The notes: generated by a model from the sequence alone, not told the origin. A DNA stretch of 64,000 bases from Leptospirillum ferrooxidans C2-3 (GCF_000284315.1 NC_017094.1:2263486-2327485); one strand, 5' to 3'; numbered from the stretch's first letter, positions 51,313-61,548 are shown. Numbers and translations are program-made.

Positions 51313-52152
51313 ATGGCAGGAGAAAAGATCGCCCTATTGATCGCCTCTGTGACAGTTATCGTCCTGTCCTGGTCGAACATTTTGAAACTGGTGGACGACT
51401 GGAACTCGCTGCCATCCTATTCCCACGGGTTTCTTGTCCCTTTCGTCGCCATTCTCCTCGTCTATCTGGATAAAAAACAATTGACAAGAATTCAGGATCA
51501 ACCATCTCTCTGGGGGATTGTTTTTATCAGCGCGGGAGTGATTTGCCTTCTCATCGGAACTTGGTCGGGCCTCGATTTCATCCGTCAGATTTCCATTCTT
51601 TTTCTGATTTCCGGGATCATTGCCGGTTACTGGGGACTGAGGACACTAAAGGCCCTCCGCTTTCCGGTGCTTTATTTGCTGTTCATGATTCCCCTCCCCT
51701 TCATCGTCTTCAATTCGATCGCTTTTCCACTTCAGATTCTTGCGGCAGAGGGCGCATCGAACATATTGAACGGGATACAGATACCTGTTTTCCGGGAAGG
51801 GACAATCATCCACCTTCCCCATATCTCCCTTGGTGTTGAGGAAGCATGCAGCGGCATTCAGTCATTGGTGAGCCTTCTGGCCATCTCTGTTCTGATGAAA
51901 AAACTGGGACATCTTGAAGGCGTGACAGGCGTTCTCTTTGCCCTGTCCGCCATCCCGATTGCCATTTTGGCAAACATGATGCGCATTGCGGGTACAGGGA
52001 TTCTCGGCTCATTTGTAAACCCTCACCTCGCGGAAGGGTTCTTTCATCTTTTTTCGGGCTGGGTCGTTTTCCTGTTTGCGTTTCTTACCCTGTTTCTCGA
52101 GATAAAGGCCATACAGCTTCTCAGGAAGAGGAGGCCGCTTGAAACCGTCTAG
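51313..52152 (+). CDS. xrtA: Exosortase (XrtA type)
   Basis: The 279-residue protein has eight or so membrane helices with the exosortase triad in order: Cys179 in EEACSGIQSL, Arg224 in ILANMMRIAGT, and His245 in GFFHLFSGW. It is a transpeptidase/protease proposed to cleave PEP-CTERM tails in the cytoplasmic membrane and hand the proteins to surface polymer. GGGAG precedes the ATG. The next gene overlaps by 14 bases. Neighbouring PrsK, EpsI, PrsR and PrsT support the XrtA type; the two visible substrates are at 19.7 and 31.8 kb. Confidence 0.92.
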   Translation: MAGEKIALLIASVTVIVLSWSNILKLVDDWNSLPSYSHGFLVPFVAILLVYLDKKQLTRIQDQPSLWGIVFISAGVICLLIGTWSGLDFIRQISILFLISGIIAGYWGLRTLKALRFPVLYLLFMIPLPFIVFNSIAFPLQILAAEGASNILNGIQIPVFREGTIIHLPHISLGVEEACSGIQSLVSLLAISVLMKKLGHLEGVTGVLFALSAIPIAILANMMRIAGTGILGSFVNPHLAEGFFHLFSGWVVFLFAFLTLFLEIKAIQLLRKRRPLETV

Positions 52153-52894
52153 ACAGTTCAACATGCTTTTATCCTCTATGATCATGGGGGTTTCCTTTGC
52201 CTTCCTTCTTGGGAGCATTGACCGGAGACCGGTGCCCGCCCACCTCTCTCTCAGGGCATTTCCCGAAGAGCTGTCCGGTTGGTCAGGCACCCCCGTTCCA
52301 CTCTCGAAAAAAGAGCAGGAGATTTTAAACGCGGACGACTTTGCCTCGATCCTGTTCACAAAAGCGGCGACGGAATCCTCTATTTTTTTCTTCAGCGCCT
52401 TCTATCAGCATCAGACCCCCGAGAAGAACATCCACTCCCCCAAGAATTGTCTCCCCGGATCCGGATGGGCGATGATCGATACAAAAGTCATCACCGTTCC
52501 CCTTGAAAATGGAGGCAAACCGCAAAGAATCAATCAGGTTGTCATCCAGAAGGGGCTCTCCAAACAGGTCGTTCTTTACTGGTATCAGGAAAGGGGAAGG
52601 ATCTTTCCGAATGAATATTGGGGACGTTTCTACCTGGTGAAAGACGCACTGACCCTTCACAGGACCGATGGCGCCCTGGTCAGGATTTCCGCTTCCCTTG
52701 AAGGATCGGTCGACAATACCGTCCAGAAGGAGCTTCGCTTCATCAGGAACCTGACCCCGATGCTGTCGGAATATATTCCCGGAAGACACCAAGTCGCCAT
52801 GCCCTCTTCCCCGGGAACCTCCATGCTACCGGTTCCGGAAAATCCGGATGTCTCAGAAATCAGCCCGATCAGTGGAGATGTCAAAAATGGGTGA
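52139..52894 (+). CDS. epsI: Exosortase-associated EpsI-family protein
   Basis: The start is TTG 52139, with GAGGAGG a few bases upstream and a 14-base overlap with xrtA; no ATG gives a better reading. The 251-residue protein has an N-terminal membrane helix (MLLSSMIMGVSFAFLLGS) and the diagnostic EpsI block NIHSPKNCLPGSGWAMI. In some organisms this domain is fused to exosortase; here the two are separate but translationally coupled. It is needed with exosortase in EPS-linked loci, although its biochemistry is unsettled. Confidence 0.92.
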   Translation: MKPSRQFNMLLSSMIMGVSFAFLLGSIDRRPVPAHLSLRAFPEELSGWSGTPVPLSKKEQEILNADDFASILFTKAATESSIFFFSAFYQHQTPEKNIHSPKNCLPGSGWAMIDTKVITVPLENGGKPQRINQVVIQKGLSKQVVLYWYQERGRIFPNEYWGRFYLVKDALTLHRTDGALVRISASLEGSVDNTVQKELRFIRNLTPMLSEYIPGRHQVAMPSSPGTSMLPVPENPDVSEISPISGDVKNG

Positions 52895-54305
52895 TGAGGT
52901 CCCCCAGGCCGAAAAACCGACCATTTTTATTGTTGACGATGATCCTGTGATCGTCAAACAGCTGACGTGGCTTTTCCGGTCCACATATCCCGTCCTGTCC
53001 TCCGGAACCTTCTCGGAAGCGGTCGACATCTTCCTCAAGAAAAGACCTGCAGTCGTGATCCTCGACCTCGCCCTCGGCGATGTCGAGGGACAAAATGGAA
53101 TCGATCTTTTACGGATATTTTCCGAATCCGATCCCAACTTTCACGGCATTATCCTTTCCGGATCGATCGATCGCCCCAAGGCGCTCGAAGCGGTCAGGCT
53201 CGGAGCCTACGACCTCCTGGACAAATCCATCGATCCCGACGAACTCAAGCGGATTGTCGGTCGGGCCTGCAATCGGGCCATGCTTCAACAGGCCACAAGG
53301 GCAACGCCTCCACCTGTCTCGGAAGAGGATTCCCGAAACGACTTCCCGGGAATTGTCACCACCAACCCCAAGATGAAAGAGATGCTGGGACTGCTCCTCA
53401 AGATCAGCACAACCGATATCGCCGTTCTGATCACAGGAGAGAGCGGAACGGGAAAGGAACTCTTTGCCAGGGCCTGCCATGAAAAAAGCCAACGAAAGAA
53501 CGGACCGTTCATTGCCATCAACTGCGGAGCCATTCCCGAAAACCTCATTGAAAGCGAATTGTTCGGCCATGAAAAAGGATCCTTTACAGGCGCCACAGAA
53601 TCCCGTCCGGGAAAATTCGAATCGGCAAACAACGGGACCCTGTTTTTGGACGAAGTCGGAGAGATGCCCCTAGATCTCCAGGTCAAACTTTTGAGGGTTC
53701 TGCAGGACAAGATCGTGGAGCGGGTCGGAAGCCGCACCGGAAAACACCTTGATGTGAGAATCATCGCCGCAACCAATCAGGATCTGACCCAATACATGGC
53801 TCAGGGCAAATTCAGGGAAGACCTTTTCTACCGCCTCTCCGTCATCAAGTTTCACCTCCCTCCCCTAAGGGAAAGGGGGGGAGACATCATGACGCTGGCC
53901 CACTATTTCCTCAACCGGTTCAAGGAAACCTACCAGAAACCCGCCATGATGGGATTCACCCGCGACAGCGAAGAACGGATCAAACGGTATGGATGGCCCG
54001 GCAATATCCGGGAGCTTGAAAACCGTATCCAGCGGGCGGTAATCATTTCCGGAGGAAACTGGATCACTCCGGAGGATCTGGACCTTTCAACCGAAATCAA
54101 AAACGAGATCCAACCCCAAAACACCGATTCTCTGGCCAATCTTCAGAAAACGCGGGAAGACGCGGAAAAACGCATGTTGATCGAGGCGTTTGAAAAAACA
54201 AGAGGCAACATCAGCGAAGTCGCCCGGATGATCGGCACTAGCCGGCCAACGGTTCATGCCCTTGCCAAAAAACACGGGATCACCCCCCGAAACTTTAAGG
54301 AATAA
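52887..54305 (+). CDS. prsR: PEP-CTERM-type sigma-54-dependent response regulator PrsR
   Basis: With ATG 52887 (GGAG nine bases upstream; upstream in-frame ATGs at 52848 and 52878 overlap epsI more) the protein has 472 residues. Receiver domain: acidic pair Asp17-19, phosphoacceptor Asp60 (VILDLALG), Lys113. AAA+ domain: Walker A GESGTGKE (184-191), sigma-54 contact loop GSFTGA (231-236, GAFTGA in most), FLDEVGE. C-terminal Fis-type helix-turn-helix with ISEVARMIGTSRPTVHALAK. It should be switched on by PrsK and activate sigma-54 promoters; two matches lie before PEP-CTERM genes in this window. Confidence 0.93.
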   Translation: MGDEVPQAEKPTIFIVDDDPVIVKQLTWLFRSTYPVLSSGTFSEAVDIFLKKRPAVVILDLALGDVEGQNGIDLLRIFSESDPNFHGIILSGSIDRPKALEAVRLGAYDLLDKSIDPDELKRIVGRACNRAMLQQATRATPPPVSEEDSRNDFPGIVTTNPKMKEMLGLLLKISTTDIAVLITGESGTGKELFARACHEKSQRKNGPFIAINCGAIPENLIESELFGHEKGSFTGATESRPGKFESANNGTLFLDEVGEMPLDLQVKLLRVLQDKIVERVGSRTGKHLDVRIIAATNQDLTQYMAQGKFREDLFYRLSVIKFHLPPLRERGGDIMTLAHYFLNRFKETYQKPAMMGFTRDSEERIKRYGWPGNIRELENRIQRAVIISGGNWITPEDLDLSTEIKNEIQPQNTDSLANLQKTREDAEKRMLIEAFEKTRGNISEVARMIGTSRPTVHALAKKHGITPRNFKE

Positions 54306-54307
54306 CG

Positions 54308-57300
54308 ATGGATAATCATTTTTCCAGCAAATGCCCTGCTCCAGCATTTTCCGCGATTCGTCCCGCAATGCTTCCGTTTGCCGCCTCGGTTGTCTTGATC
54401 GTCTCCCTTTTGGCCGGATGCAGCAAAAACCCGGCAGAGCTTCAAAAGAAATATATGGCCAGCGGTCTCGACTACCTTGCCAAGGGAAAAAACAACGAAT
54501 CCATCATCGAGTTTCAGAATCTTCTGAAGATCAACCCCAAATCCGCTGCCGGACATTTCTATCTGGGAGAAGGATACAAGGCAAAAGGCTGGATCACCGA
54601 TGCCCTCCTGCAATTTCGACAGGCATCGGAGCTTGATCCCACCTACCTCCCGCCCCATCTCGAGATCGCCCGGTATGAGGTCAACAGCGCGCAGTGGCCG
54701 GCCGTTCTTCCGGAAGTCCAGACGATCCTGAAGCTTTCCCCCTCCGATCCCGAAGGCTGGACCTTCAAGGGGCAAAGGAACCTTGCCCTTGGAGATACCA
54801 CCAAGGCCCAGGCCGCGCTCACCCACGCGCTTGAGATCAAACCGGACTACACCCCGGCTGTTGTCGCCATGGGGGATCTGGAACTGGCGCTCAATCAGCC
54901 GGACAAAGCCAAGGAGTTTTACCAAAAGGCCCTGAACAAAACCCCGGACAACAGCCGAGGCTGGATCGGACTCGGAAAGGTTGCCGAACGTCAAGGACAA
55001 AAGGACGAAGCCCTCGCGAACTATAAAAAGGCGGTTTCCGTTTCCCCAAACAATATTCGATCGTCCATTATTCTCGCCAATTATCTCGCCAAGGAAGGGC
55101 ACCTGAATCAGGCCATTGCCCAGTTGCAACTTCTTTCAAAGGGCCATACGGATATCCGTATCCCTTTAAAAATCGCCGAATACGATACATTGCTCAACAA
55201 AAACGATGAAGCCATCGCTCTTTTGCGACCATACGGCCAACAGAAAGTTCCCATTGTCGAACTCTATTTTGTCCTGGCAAAAGCTTACGAACAATCCGGA
55301 AACAAACAAAAGGCCCTCGAGAATGTTGACAAGCTGATGGCGCTGAAATTCGACAACCAATCCATTTTATTGGCCGCGTCGAATATCGAGCTCCGGGAAG
55401 GGAATCCCACCGAGGCGCTGAAAATCCTCTCCACCCTCAAGGACAGTGAAAAAAATCTTCCGGGCTACTGGCTTTCGAGTTCAACCGCCGAGCTTGAACT
55501 CGGACATCGTGGTGAAGCGCTTTCGGAGCTTGAGGATGCCACTTCAAAATATCCGGAAAACATTCCTCTCAAGCTCGCCCTGGCCAATGGCTATTCCGCC
55601 AACCAGAAGCCATCCAGAGCCATGTCCGTTCTGAATGGCATTCTTTCAAAAAATCCGGACAATACCCAGGCAATCGTGCGAAAAGCCGGTCTTCTCGCCC
55701 AAAGCAAGGGACTTCCCGCGGCAATCTCCTTCCTGAAAGCCAACACCATTTCATACCCGAACAACCAGACGCTTGAGATCAGCTATATCCAGGCTCTTTC
55801 CGGCAACAAGGAAATGGACAAGGCCATCAAAACGGCCAGAGACTATCTTCAAGCCCACCCATCCGACCAGACGATGGAACTGTTGATTGCGGGACTCCAC
55901 CTTCAGGAAGGAAAAACGGAAAAGGGGCAGTCTGAACTTAAATCCATCATTTCCGCCAACCCCAAGAATCTGACAGCCATCACCACTCTCGCGAACCTTG
56001 ATCTGGGGCAGAAGCATTTTCCGGAAGCGGAATCTCTCTTTCGGCAGGCCATCGCCATCGCTCCGGACAACTCCGCCCTTTATACCAGCCTTGGTGAAAC
56101 GCTCAGTGCCGAAAACCAGCAACAGCCCGCAGAAGCCGCCTATCAAAAAGCGCTGGAGATAGACCCCAACCAGCCTCTGGCTCTTCTGGAACTGTCCCAA
56201 TCTGAAATCACCTCCGGTGAAACACCCAGGGCAATCGTTCACCTCACACCGCTCCTGAAGCTCAACTTCCCCCCGCCACAAGAGGCAGATGTGCAGTGGC
56301 TTTGGGGCATTGCCTCCATGCAGGAAGGGGAATATCCCCGAGCAGAACGGGCGCTTGTAAAAGCCACCGGATTGGCTCCCGGAAACTTCACCTATCATGA
56401 AAGTCTGGGAGACCTGTGGGCGGCAGAGGGCGATTTTTCCAAAGCGAACAAGGAGCTCTCCAAGGCCTATTCCCTCGATCCAGAAAATACCTTGATCAGG
56501 ATTAAGCGTGACTGGATCGCACTGAACCTCCAAAAAGGGAAAGTCGATCCCCAAAAGATCCAGACGGTCGTAAACGAAGCATCCCAGTTCAGGAAAGACA
56601 ATCCTAAAGACCAGACCGCCGCCATGATCGAGGCACGGGGGGACGCTATGCTCGGAAAGACCGACGCAGCACTGAAAGTGTTTGATTCTGTCCTCTCAAT
56701 AAACCCCAGCAACTCCCAGGCCATTCTCGGAAAATCCGGAATTTTGGTCTCTCAAAAACATGTCAATCAAGCACGCACTCTTGTTGGCCATCTTCTCACC
56801 GACCACCCCAATAACATCCAGGCCAACCTGATGCTTGCCGGGATCGACCTCCAGACCAACAATATCCAGGACGAGGCCTCCCGGCTGGAAACAGTCAACC
56901 ATCAACGCCCCAATTGGGTACAGCCGGCACTGGCCCTGTCGCTAGCGGATCTTTCGCTCGGCCGGTTTTCCCAGGCGAAAGCCATTTTGACCCAGCTCAC
57001 CCAGAACAATCCAAAGTTTCTTCTTGCCCAGTTCTATCTTGCCCGCTCCGACATGGGACTTGCCGATTATCAGGGCGCCATCGACACTCTGAAACCATTG
57101 CTATCCTCATCCAAGGATCCCTCCAGCATCTACTCTCTGATGGGAGACGCATCCCTTCGCATGGGGGAAAAAGGGCAGGCGATCAGTTATTGGAAAAAAG
57201 CCTTGAAGACAGCGCCCAAAAATCCGCTTATCCTGAACAATCTGGCATTTCTTCTTTCCAGTGATAAAAAAGACCTGCCCCAAGCGGTCACTTATGCCCA

Positions 57301-57583
57301 AAAAGCCCTTTCCATCACAAAACAGCCGTTCATTGAGGACACTCTAGGGTATCTTCTCTATCTCTCCGGACACTACCATCAGGCCCAGGTGCAGTTTGAT
57401 GCCGCCAATAAGGCCGGATTCAAGAATACAGAATTCCAGTATCATATGGGGCTCAATGAATGGCGTCTAGGCAATACCCAAATGGCGAGTGAGACTTTGA
57501 AAAAGGCAATCCTCGACGGCACCCTGACCGACGACGAAAAGAAAAAGGCCCACGAAGCCCTTGACCAGATGGCATCGAAATGA
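54308..57583 (+). CDS. prsT: PEP-CTERM system TPR-repeat lipoprotein PrsT
   Basis: The 1091-residue protein has a signal ending in lipobox LLAGC and then more than 20 tandem tetratricopeptide repeats, seen in blocks such as GHFYLGEGYKAKG, GWIGLGKVAERQGQKDEA, ALYTSLGETLSAENQQ and NLAFLLSSDKK. TPR arrays bind proteins; PrsT is proposed to scaffold EPS or PEP-CTERM export at the membrane. AAGGA precedes ATG 54308, two bases after prsR. It closes the xrtA-epsI-prsR-prsT operon. Confidence 0.92.
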   Translation: MDNHFSSKCPAPAFSAIRPAMLPFAASVVLIVSLLAGCSKNPAELQKKYMASGLDYLAKGKNNESIIEFQNLLKINPKSAAGHFYLGEGYKAKGWITDALLQFRQASELDPTYLPPHLEIARYEVNSAQWPAVLPEVQTILKLSPSDPEGWTFKGQRNLALGDTTKAQAALTHALEIKPDYTPAVVAMGDLELALNQPDKAKEFYQKALNKTPDNSRGWIGLGKVAERQGQKDEALANYKKAVSVSPNNIRSSIILANYLAKEGHLNQAIAQLQLLSKGHTDIRIPLKIAEYDTLLNKNDEAIALLRPYGQQKVPIVELYFVLAKAYEQSGNKQKALENVDKLMALKFDNQSILLAASNIELREGNPTEALKILSTLKDSEKNLPGYWLSSSTAELELGHRGEALSELEDATSKYPENIPLKLALANGYSANQKPSRAMSVLNGILSKNPDNTQAIVRKAGLLAQSKGLPAAISFLKANTISYPNNQTLEISYIQALSGNKEMDKAIKTARDYLQAHPSDQTMELLIAGLHLQEGKTEKGQSELKSIISANPKNLTAITTLANLDLGQKHFPEAESLFRQAIAIAPDNSALYTSLGETLSAENQQQPAEAAYQKALEIDPNQPLALLELSQSEITSGETPRAIVHLTPLLKLNFPPPQEADVQWLWGIASMQEGEYPRAERALVKATGLAPGNFTYHESLGDLWAAEGDFSKANKELSKAYSLDPENTLIRIKRDWIALNLQKGKVDPQKIQTVVNEASQFRKDNPKDQTAAMIEARGDAMLGKTDAALKVFDSVLSINPSNSQAILGKSGILVSQKHVNQARTLVGHLLTDHPNNIQANLMLAGIDLQTNNIQDEASRLETVNHQRPNWVQPALALSLADLSLGRFSQAKAILTQLTQNNPKFLLAQFYLARSDMGLADYQGAIDTLKPLLSSSKDPSSIYSLMGDASLRMGEKGQAISYWKKALKTAPKNPLILNNLAFLLSSDKKDLPQAVTYAQKALSITKQPFIEDTLGYLLYLSGHYHQAQVQFDAANKAGFKNTEFQYHMGLNEWRLGNTQMASETLKKAILDGTLTDDEKKKAHEALDQMASK

Positions 57584-57644
57584 GCGATCGACGGCATCAG
57601 CCTGAAGTGGGAACAGCTGATCGGCTTTTCACCCGGGAGGACTG

Positions 57645-58721
57645 ATGCCCTCTCCTGATACCTCCGTTCTGATTACGTTCTTCAGAGAAGAAGGTGTTTT
57701 GAAAGACACGATCGAATCGGCATTGTCCCAGGGATTTTCGGATATGGAGATTCTGCTTGTCGACAACAATGGCTCTCCGGAAAACAGGGCTGTTGCAGAA
57801 CAGTACGTCTCCCGTTATCCGAAAACCGTTCGACTCGTCCATGAGCCTGTGCAGGGGGTCTGCTCCGCCAGAAACACAGGCTTCAGGGAATGCCGCGGAA
57901 CATTTATCGCGATTCTCGACGGAGACGATCTGATGCATCCCGATCGCCTGGCCCTGCAGAGAGCTGTTTTTGATGAGAACCCGAGCCTTTCCGTCGTCAG
58001 TTCCTGGTATGACAGGGTTTCGATGGACAACAAAACGGTCAGTCGTGCGAATGTCAAACAGACTGAGCCCACGATCTGGCTTGAGACCGAAGAGATCCTC
58101 AAGGGGCTTTTTCCCGTTTCAAAAACATCGGGATCCGGAAAGACCCTTCACTTCCCGCTGACATCGACCGCTCTTTTCAGACGGGAAAAAGCCCTGGAAG
58201 CGGGTGGGTTCAATCTCGTTTTCAATCCGCGCTGGTATGAGGATGTGGAGTTCTTCATCCGGATGCATGAGATGGGAGAGTTCCACAAGGTGCCCGTTTC
58301 TTTGGTGCGCTACAGGATCTCTTCTCCTGAAGCGATGGAGGTCAAACAGAAGCAGATGGACTGGGTGGGTCTTTGCCGCCAGCTGGGAGTGTTCTATCAG
58401 GTCTTGTGGGAACGATACGGAAATCAGGAGCCAAAGATACAAACACTCTTCGAGCGTCTGAGAGCTCTCTGGTTCCGTCATTCGAGCTTTTATTTTCTCC
58501 GGTATGAAAAAGATAGGGGACTTGGAACGCGGATGCTTTCCCATTCGCTGAGATTGAACCCGCGGGATATGGTGACATGGAAGCTCTGGATGAAGTCCTC
58601 TCTTCCCAAATCCCTTCATCCCAAGCTCTTTTGGTTCGATTCGCTGAATCAGGACCCGTTACCTCCCGGAGCGGATGAAGAGATGGTCGACCGATTCTTT
58701 CAGGGAAAAAGACAAGCATGA
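57645..58721 (+). CDS. Glycosyltransferase family 2
   Basis: The 358-residue protein has the GT-A fold start VLITFFREEGVLKDTIESAL, VDNNGSPENRA, and a DxD-like AILDGDDLMHPDRL. GGAGG precedes the ATG. It is closely similar in layout to the next gene (VDNN, CSARNTG, LDGDD), so the two arose by tandem duplication. Sugar specificity is unknown. Confidence 0.88.
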   Translation: MPSPDTSVLITFFREEGVLKDTIESALSQGFSDMEILLVDNNGSPENRAVAEQYVSRYPKTVRLVHEPVQGVCSARNTGFRECRGTFIAILDGDDLMHPDRLALQRAVFDENPSLSVVSSWYDRVSMDNKTVSRANVKQTEPTIWLETEEILKGLFPVSKTSGSGKTLHFPLTSTALFRREKALEAGGFNLVFNPRWYEDVEFFIRMHEMGEFHKVPVSLVRYRISSPEAMEVKQKQMDWVGLCRQLGVFYQVLWERYGNQEPKIQTLFERLRALWFRHSSFYFLRYEKDRGLGTRMLSHSLRLNPRDMVTWKLWMKSSLPKSLHPKLFWFDSLNQDPLPPGADEEMVDRFFQGKRQA

Positions 58722-58737
58722 ATCAGAAAGGCCAGAA

Positions 58738-59832
58738 ATGAACCCGGAAATCTCAGTCGTTATCACCCTTTATCAGGAAGGGGAACTCCTAGGCGAAACG
58801 ATCGACTCGGTTCTCGATCAAACCTTTCAAAACTTTGAAATCGTATTGGTCGACAATAATGCATTCCCAGAAACGATCTCCATCGCGAAATCATACGCCG
58901 GACGATTCCCGGACAGGATCCGGATCATCAAAGAAACGGTGCAGGGAATCTGCTCGGCAAGAAATACAGGGATACGGGAAAGCAGGGGGGCCTATATCGC
59001 CCTTCTCGACGGAGATGACATTTTAAAGCCCGGACGCCTTGAAAGACAGATCGCTGTCATGAAGGGCAGACCGGATCTTTCCATGGTCACCTGCATCCAT
59101 GACCGCATTTCGTTCGACAACCGGGAGGTTCTCCAACAGGACGTCTGCGGTCCTTCAGATGCGACCTGGAGGCAGTTTGAAAAGGAATTTGCCAAACTGT
59201 TCAGAACACGATTCGGGAAAGATTATCTGGCTTCTTTCAGCTTCCAGCCTCCATCGACCTTTTTTTTTAAAAAAGAAACGGCCATAAAGGCGGGACTTTT
59301 TGATCTTCGCCTCAATCCCCGATGGGGAGAAGAGGTGGAGTTTGAAACAAGGATGTTCGAGCATGGACCGTTTTACTGCATTCCGGAGTCCCTGGTTCTC
59401 TACAGGACCAACTCCCCTGAGGCCAAAAAATTCAAGGACAGCCAGATTCCCGGACAGGAACGATTCCTGCAGGACCATAAGTTTTTCACAATCCTTTGGG
59501 AACACTTTGCCCCGCTATCGAAGGAAAATATTCCTGTCTTGAAAAAGATCAGGGCATTGTGGCTCAGGGATATCGGGCATCGGATGCTGGTTTACCGGCA
59601 AGGAAAATCGATTGGAGATACCCTGATCAAGAGATCCCTGAAAGCGGATCCGGGGGACATCACAACATGGAAATTTTACCTGAAAACCTTCTTTCCTCAT
59701 TTCCTGTATCCCAAAATCTTCTGGTTTCAGACATTCAACGAACAGCCCCTGGACAAGTTCGACCGGGATTTTCAATTCAAATTTCTCTCCTGGCCTCCGA
59801 GATTTCTCGAAGAACAAAAAACGGTAACGTGA
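58738..59832 (+). CDS. Glycosyltransferase family 2, paralogue of the preceding gene
   Basis: ATG 58738 (AGAAAGG upstream) gives 364 residues; a longer frame from 58675 overlaps the gene before. Motifs: VVITLYQEGELLGETIDSVL, VDNNAFPETISIAKSY, CSARNTGIRES, ALLDGDDILKPGRLE. A nine-T tract at 59270-59278 lies in codons for phenylalanine, making it a possible slippage site. Substrate is not predictable. Confidence 0.88.
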   Translation: MNPEISVVITLYQEGELLGETIDSVLDQTFQNFEIVLVDNNAFPETISIAKSYAGRFPDRIRIIKETVQGICSARNTGIRESRGAYIALLDGDDILKPGRLERQIAVMKGRPDLSMVTCIHDRISFDNREVLQQDVCGPSDATWRQFEKEFAKLFRTRFGKDYLASFSFQPPSTFFFKKETAIKAGLFDLRLNPRWGEEVEFETRMFEHGPFYCIPESLVLYRTNSPEAKKFKDSQIPGQERFLQDHKFFTILWEHFAPLSKENIPVLKKIRALWLRDIGHRMLVYRQGKSIGDTLIKRSLKADPGDITTWKFYLKTFFPHFLYPKIFWFQTFNEQPLDKFDRDFQFKFLSWPPRFLEEQKTVT

Positions 59833-59903
59833 AAAGAAGCTCGATGCATAAAGAGCATTCCCAAAAACATTGTAGGTTTTTAGGCTAGACGGAAAGAAAA
59901 AAC

Positions 59904-61358
59904 TTGAAGATACTCATGTACCATTGGACTCAGGATGACTTTCCATCCTCAAGAGGTGGCGGAATCAAGGTCTATCAAAAGACCATTCTGCAAGAGTTAG
60001 TGAAGATAAAGGATCTTCATCTGACGGTTCTTTCATCCGGATCCTCCGACTTATATGATTTCATAGATCCATCCATCCGCATCAAGCGTCTTCCCTCAAG
60101 AACCAATGAATTGGAACGCTTTGGAATAGTCAACTCTTCCGTATGGGCTCCTGCCTGTAATCACTTTGGGAATCCCTACTCAATCAATCATCTGAAAATG
60201 AAAGAGATTTTTTTTGAATTTGTTGTCAAACACCAATTTGACGTCATCCACTTCCAGCATTTAGAAGGTCTTCCGGCGGAAGTGTTGACCATCAAGGAAC
60301 GACTGCCCCATATCAAGATTTTGTTCAGCATGCATGACTATTACGCGCTTTGCCCCCAAGTCACCTTTCTTTACAAGGGAAGAGATCTTTGCAACGACTC
60401 CCAAAATGGAAAAAAATGCCTGAGCTGTTTACCAGTGGAAGACTTCAGATCTTCGCTTTCCAGTAAGCGGGCCAACTGGTTTGCATTCCAGATCATTGAC
60501 CGGGTCGGATTCAATCCTGAGGGAACCATTGGTACCCTGATCCAAAAGTTTTTCCATCAAGTCTTTATCGGGAAAACGACGATCACTCCTCCCAATCCTC
60601 CTCCGGACAATGTCCTGCTGAATTGGCACTATATTGTTGAGCTGATGAATAAACATGTGGATTCCGTTCTTCCTGTCTCAAAACGTGTTCAGCAAATAGC
60701 ATTGCGCCACGGCATCCACTCGAATCTTCTGAAATTACTGCGTCTGGGAATCCCTGAAGCACCAAGATTCCGTCAAGAGCCACCTCCTCAAGGACCTCTG
60801 ATTCGGGAAGACGGAAGCCTGACTTTCGTTTATCTTGGTTATATGACAATCCATAAAGGCTTCTTTTTTTTATTGGATGCATTTGAAGAAATGCCCGAAG
60901 AGCTCTCCGGAAAAATCAATCTTGTTGTTGCGGCAAAAGCTCCCAACGATCCTTTTGTTCTTAACCGCTTGATGAGCCTTCAACCCAAACTCAAAAGCTT
61001 GATACATTATAACGGCTATACCCCTGATCAGCTCGATACCATTCTGGGAAAAGGCAGCATTGGCCTTCTATGCCAGCTTTGGGAAGATTCAGGCCCAATT
61101 ACCGCTTGGGAGATGCACTGTCGACATATTCCTCTCCTGACAAGTGACCTGGGGGGAGCGTCCGAACTGTCAGGATGCAAGTCAATGGTGTATGGCCATG
61201 GAAACCGATCAGAATTTATTGAATGCGTCAGAAAGATCCTAGAAGGAAAAGTGACCCATGAGGAATATTGGAAAAACAGTATCACACCAATGACCGTGGC
61301 AGAGCACTGTCAACAGCTGGTTCAATATTACCTTAGCGAAGAAAAAGATACCTTATGA
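59904..61358 (+). CDS. Glycosyltransferase family 4
   Basis: The product starts at TTG 59904 (MKILMYHWTQDD, GGAAAG upstream), giving 484 residues; ATG 59916 is the fallback. It has a GT4-type N-domain (GGGIKVYQKTILQEL, FSMHDYYALCPQ) with two small Cys pairs (CNDSQNGKKCLSC) as seen in some GT4 enzymes, and a C-domain with YLGYMTIHKGFFFLLDAF and LCQLWEDSGPITAWEMHCRH. An eight-T tract lies in KGFFFLLD codons. Confidence 0.82.
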   Translation: MKILMYHWTQDDFPSSRGGGIKVYQKTILQELVKIKDLHLTVLSSGSSDLYDFIDPSIRIKRLPSRTNELERFGIVNSSVWAPACNHFGNPYSINHLKMKEIFFEFVVKHQFDVIHFQHLEGLPAEVLTIKERLPHIKILFSMHDYYALCPQVTFLYKGRDLCNDSQNGKKCLSCLPVEDFRSSLSSKRANWFAFQIIDRVGFNPEGTIGTLIQKFFHQVFIGKTTITPPNPPPDNVLLNWHYIVELMNKHVDSVLPVSKRVQQIALRHGIHSNLLKLLRLGIPEAPRFRQEPPPQGPLIREDGSLTFVYLGYMTIHKGFFFLLDAFEEMPEELSGKINLVVAAKAPNDPFVLNRLMSLQPKLKSLIHYNGYTPDQLDTILGKGSIGLLCQLWEDSGPITAWEMHCRHIPLLTSDLGGASELSGCKSMVYGHGNRSEFIECVRKILEGKVTHEEYWKNSITPMTVAEHCQQLVQYYLSEEKDTL

Positions 61359-61548
61359 TATCGCAATTATCCTGAATGATATCTACCGCACCGGATCCAA
61401 AAGGAGGTTGCCCCATGATCCAATCGGTCGGACACCTTCTCATTGGACCTATGCTCCGAAAAGGGCAAAAAAGGTAAAGTCAAAATTTCAATAAGGCCAA
61501 ATGAGATAAAAAATATTATTGTCATTAAAATTATTACCAAAGGCTAAA

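Noticed and set aside
54254-55129. Long minus-strand open frame opposite prsT
   Set aside because: Antisense shadow; the plus strand has an unbroken TPR array.
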